From Cereibacter johrii (GTDB taxonomy: Bacteria > Pseudomonadota > Alphaproteobacteria > Rhodobacterales > Rhodobacteraceae), in the NCBI RefSeq assembly GCF_001720585.1, contig NZ_MABH01000160.1, positions 1 through 34,223 on the forward strand: DNA of 34,223 nt, in the 5' to 3' direction. The notes beneath the pieces are model-generated. The model worked only from the letters and a program-made list of their open reading frames with translations. It was not told the DNA's origin and made no database searches. A program made the translations under genes and the position numbers. Below, piece by piece: positions 31,706-34,223 of this stretch (positions within the stretch are counted from its first letter, which is position 1; every line of letters starts with the position of its first letter).

Positions 31706-34223
31706 TCAGGCGCGGGCGGCGCCCCATTCCGCCTGCCAGCGGGCGAGGTTGGCGGCCTTGACGGGCCCGAACCCCCGCACCGTCAGGACGGCGGCGGCCT
31801 CCTGCGTGGCGGCCGGCAGATCCTCGGGCGTCAGTGCCGCCAGCAGATCCTCCATGCGCCCGATGTAGCGTTCGCGCAGGGCCCTTTCGGCCCGGCGCTC
31901 GTGGCTTTGGCCGAAAGGGTCGAACGGCGTGCCGCGCAGCCGTTTCATCCGGGCGAGTAGGCGGAAGCCGTGCCGCATCCAAGGCCCGAAGCGGAGCTTT
32001 GCGGGGCGGCCGGTGCGCGCGTCGGTCCGGCCGAGGAACGGCGGCGACAGATGGTAGACGAGCCTGTAGTCGCCCTCGAACTCGCGGGCGACCGAGGCGC
32101 CGAAGGCCGGGTCGATATGCAGCCGCGCGACCTCGTATTCGTCCTTCCAGGCCATGACGTGGTGGGTTCCGCGCATCAGCGCCCGCAGGAACTCCTCGGC
32201 GCCCGTCCAGCCCTGCACCCGGGCCGCGGCCCTGTCCACGAGGCGCCCGAAGCGCGCGGCATAGGACGCGTCCTGCCACTCGGTCAGATGGCGCACGAGC
32301 CGGTCGCGCAGCTCGGCCACCGTGGGCTCGGCGGCCGGAGGCGCGGGCGCGAAGGCCTCGGGCCGGGCGGCAAGCAGGCGCCCGGCGCGGAAGGCCGACA
32401 GGTTGCGCTCTGCCGCGCCGCCGTTCAATTGGATCGCCTGGAGGATCGCGCCCTCGGACAGGGGGATCAGGCCGAGCTGAAAGGCATGGCCGGTGAGCAG
32501 GATGTTCGCCGCGATGGCGTCTCCGAAATGGCGCAGCGCGAGCTCGGTGGCGGGCACCGTCTCCAGACCCGCGCCCGCCCGGCTGCGGAGCTGATCCATC
32601 GCCCGCCCGTCCTTCAGTGGCGCCGTGGAATGGCGCACGAAGCCCGCGGTGGGCGTGACGTGACGGTCGGCCACGACGCGCGTCCGGCCCGGATCGATGC
32701 AGGCCAGCCCCTTCGGAGCCGCCGCCGCGACGCTGTCGAAGGCGAGGACGGCATCGGCCTCGGCCAGTCCGATCCGGGGGGCGTGCAGCGCCCCGGCGTC
32801 GGTCGCGAAACGCAGATGCGCCATGACCGCGCCGTTCTTCTGCGCGAGCCCGGTCTGGTTCAGCACCTGCACCGCCAGCCCGTCGAGATGGGCGGCCTGC
32901 GCGAGGATGGCCGAGACGGTGATGACCCCGGTGCCGCCGATCCCGGCCAGAAGCAGCGCCTGCGCGGGCCCGGCCGTCGCGGCCGCGGGCGGGGGGAGGT
33001 CTTGCCCGAGATCGCCGGGCAGGGGGGCCAGCTGCGGCCGGCGCTGGCCGCCCTCGATGGTGACGAAGCTCGGGCAGAACCCCTTGAGGCAGGAGAGATC
33101 GGCGTTGCAGGCCGACAGATTCACCTGCCGCTTGCGGCCGAGATCGGTCTCCAGCGGCTCGATGGCGATGCAGTTCGACTGCACCGAGCAGTCGCCGCAG
33201 CCTTCGCAGACACCGGGATGGATCATCACCTGCGCTGCGGGCCTGGGATGGCTGCCCCGCTTGCGGCGGCGGCGCTTCTCGGCGGCGCAGACCTGATCGT
33301 AGATGATGCAGGTGACGCCCTCGACCTCGCGCAGGCGGATCTGCTCGGCCTGCAGACGGTCGCGGTGCAGCACCTTCACTCCGGCCGGCAGCCGGCCCTG
33401 CCACTGCCCCGGCTCTTCGGCGATCACCACAAGCTCGCGCACGCCCTCGGCCCGGATCTGGTCGACGGCCGCGGGCACGGTGAGCGCCCCGTCGTGGGTC
33501 TGCCCGCCGGTCATGGCCACGGCATCGTTGAAGAGGATCTTGTAGGTCGCATTCACCCCGGCCGCCACCGCCGCCCGGATCGCGAGCAGGCCCGAGTGGA
33601 AATAGGTCCCATCGCCCATATGGACGAAGACATGCCGCTCGTCGGTGAAGGGCGCATGGCCGATCCAGTTCGCCCCTTCGCCCCCCATCTGGGTGAAGGT
33701 CTCGACGTTGCGGTCCATCGCCACCGCCAGCATCGAGCAGCCGATGCCTGCGGTGGCGCGGCTGCCGTCCGGCAGCCTGGTCGAGACCGAATGCGGGCAG
33801 CCCGAGCAGAAGTAGGGCTCGCGGAAGGGCAGGCTGGGCACGGGCGCCGGAGCCGCGGGCAGGTCGATGGGCGGCAGGCGCAGGAAGGCCGCGAGCACGG
33901 GCACCAGCCCCGCCGGGTCGAGCTCGGCCGTCGAGGAGATCAGGGGCGCGCCTTCGGGCGTGGTCTTGCCCCAGATCCGCGGCCGGGCGCCGGTGCGGTT
34001 GTAGAACTGCGCGCGGATCTGGTCCTCGATCACCGGGCGCTTCTCCTCGATCACGAGGATCTCCTCGAGCCCCTCGGCGAAGCGGTCGAGCGTCGCGGGC
34101 ACCAGCGGCCAGACGAGCCCCACCTTCAGAAGCCGCAGCCCCGCCTCCTCGGGCGAGATCCCGGCGCGGGCGAAGGCGCCCGCGAGATCGCGCCACGCCT
34201 TGCCCGCGGCCACGATCCCGCGC
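31706..34223 (-). CDS. Indolepyruvate ferredoxin oxidoreductase, fused alpha/beta form (N-terminus cut by window edge)
   Basis: About 839 residues of a fused IorAB-type enzyme normally near 1,150. The missing N-terminus lies to the right. It oxidatively decarboxylates indolepyruvate or other aryl/branched 2-oxo acids to acyl-CoA with ferredoxin. Seen: CSGCPHSVSTRLPDGSRA, MGGEGANWIGHAPF, and HMGDGTYFHSGLLAI with ILFNDAVAMTGGQTHDG as the thiamine-diphosphate site; a ferredoxin-like cysteine set in GVCEGCGDCSVQSNC followed by SACNADLSCLKGFC; the gamma domain GIGGTGVITVSAILAQAAH, QKNGAVMAHLRFA; then a long C-terminal domain (YAARFGRLVDRAA, RFGPWMRHGFRLLARMKRLR) typical of the bacterial fused proteins. 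The frame stays open to the right edge, so apparent internal starts near 34213 should be ignored. No link to the neighbouring cassette is evident. Confidence 0.92.
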   Translation of the reverse strand, partial: RGIVAAGKAWRDLAGAFARAGISPEEAGLRLLKVGLVWPLVPATLDRFAEGLEEILVIEEKRPVIEDQIRAQFYNRTGARPRIWGKTTPEGAPLISSTAELDPAGLVPVLAAFLRLPPIDLPAAPAPVPSLPFREPYFCSGCPHSVSTRLPDGSRATAGIGCSMLAVAMDRNVETFTQMGGEGANWIGHAPFTDERHVFVHMGDGTYFHSGLLAIRAAVAAGVNATYKILFNDAVAMTGGQTHDGALTVPAAVDQIRAEGVRELVVIAEEPGQWQGRLPAGVKVLHRDRLQAEQIRLREVEGVTCIIYDQVCAAEKRRRRKRGSHPRPAAQVMIHPGVCEGCGDCSVQSNCIAIEPLETDLGRKRQVNLSACNADLSCLKGFCPSFVTIEGGQRRPQLAPLPGDLGQDLPPPAAATAGPAQALLLAGIGGTGVITVSAILAQAAHLDGLAVQVLNQTGLAQKNGAVMAHLRFATDAGALHAPRIGLAEADAVLAFDSVAAAAPKGLACIDPGRTRVVADRHVTPTAGFVRHSTAPLKDGRAMDQLRSRAGAGLETVPATELALRHFGDAIAANILLTGHAFQLGLIPLSEGAILQAIQLNGGAAERNLSAFRAGRLLAARPEAFAPAPPAAEPTVAELRDRLVRHLTEWQDASYAARFGRLVDRAAARVQGWTGAEEFLRALMRGTHHVMAWKDEYEVARLHIDPAFGASVAREFEGDYRLVYHLSPPFLGRTDARTGRPAKLRFGPWMRHGFRLLARMKRLRGTPFDPFGQSHERRAERALRERYIGRMEDLLAALTPEDLPAATQEAAAVLTVRGFGPVKAANLARWQAEWGAARA

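Overview
The window is very GC-rich, densely coded, and carries TRAP and NitT/TauT-type transporters, an FCD-type GntR regulator and sugar-acid catabolic genes. This fits an alphaproteobacterium, most likely of the Rhodobacterales; the assignment rests on gene content and base composition only. No rRNA, tRNA, CRISPR array, insertion sequence or origin was seen. Both edges cut genes: a NadB/SdhA-like flavoprotein on the left and an indolepyruvate oxidoreductase on the right.

Region 1 (1-11275) looks like an organic-acid gene set. On the minus strand, MmgE/PrpD, a PrpF-type isomerase and the NadB/SdhA-like flavoprotein form one operon. It is divergent from a split pair of CHR (chromate-family) membrane proteins. 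A second minus-strand operon runs from a ComA-like (phosphosulfolactate synthase family) protein through a TcuA-like tricarballylate dehydrogenase to an ABC importer with one binding protein, two different permeases and one ATPase. The substrate is not evident; a tricarboxylate or a sulfonated acid is plausible.

Region 2 (11870-23770) is a sugar-acid locus. dgoK-dgoA on the plus strand meets a probable nine-gene minus-strand operon: dgoD, a second enolase-superfamily dehydratase, a Gno/IdnO-type SDR, an IdnD-type dehydrogenase, a TRAP transporter (P, Q, M), an IlvD/EDD-type aldonate dehydratase and a GntR/FCD regulator. DgoD, DgoK and DgoA form a complete De Ley-Doudoroff route from galactonate to pyruvate and glyceraldehyde 3-phosphate. 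AT-rich elements with a TAGTA core occur as two or three copies in four control regions (prpD/chr, comA-like, dgoK, dgoD). This suggests that regions 1 and 2 belong to one regulon, probably that of the GntR protein encoded here.

Region 3 (23785-28179) starts with a repeat-rich non-coding stretch: an 8-bp tandem repeat, a pair of about 92-bp direct repeats and a structured segment. Then comes a minus-strand trio: a cytochrome P450, a cyclooxygenase-like heme peroxidase/dioxygenase, and a secreted four-cysteine protein. The P450-dioxygenase pair resembles a split form of the fungal fatty-acid dioxygenase-P450 (Ppo/linoleate diol synthase) fusions and is the most interesting system in the window. 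The dioxygenase keeps the catalytic Tyr and proximal His in YRWH, but Asp replaces the distal His.

Region 4 (28572-31578) is a plus-strand cassette: a tiny secreted peptide of 32 residues, a large polytopic membrane protein of unknown family, and a family-3 periplasmic binding protein, the last two translationally coupled. The window ends with a convergent, truncated fused indolepyruvate ferredoxin oxidoreductase.
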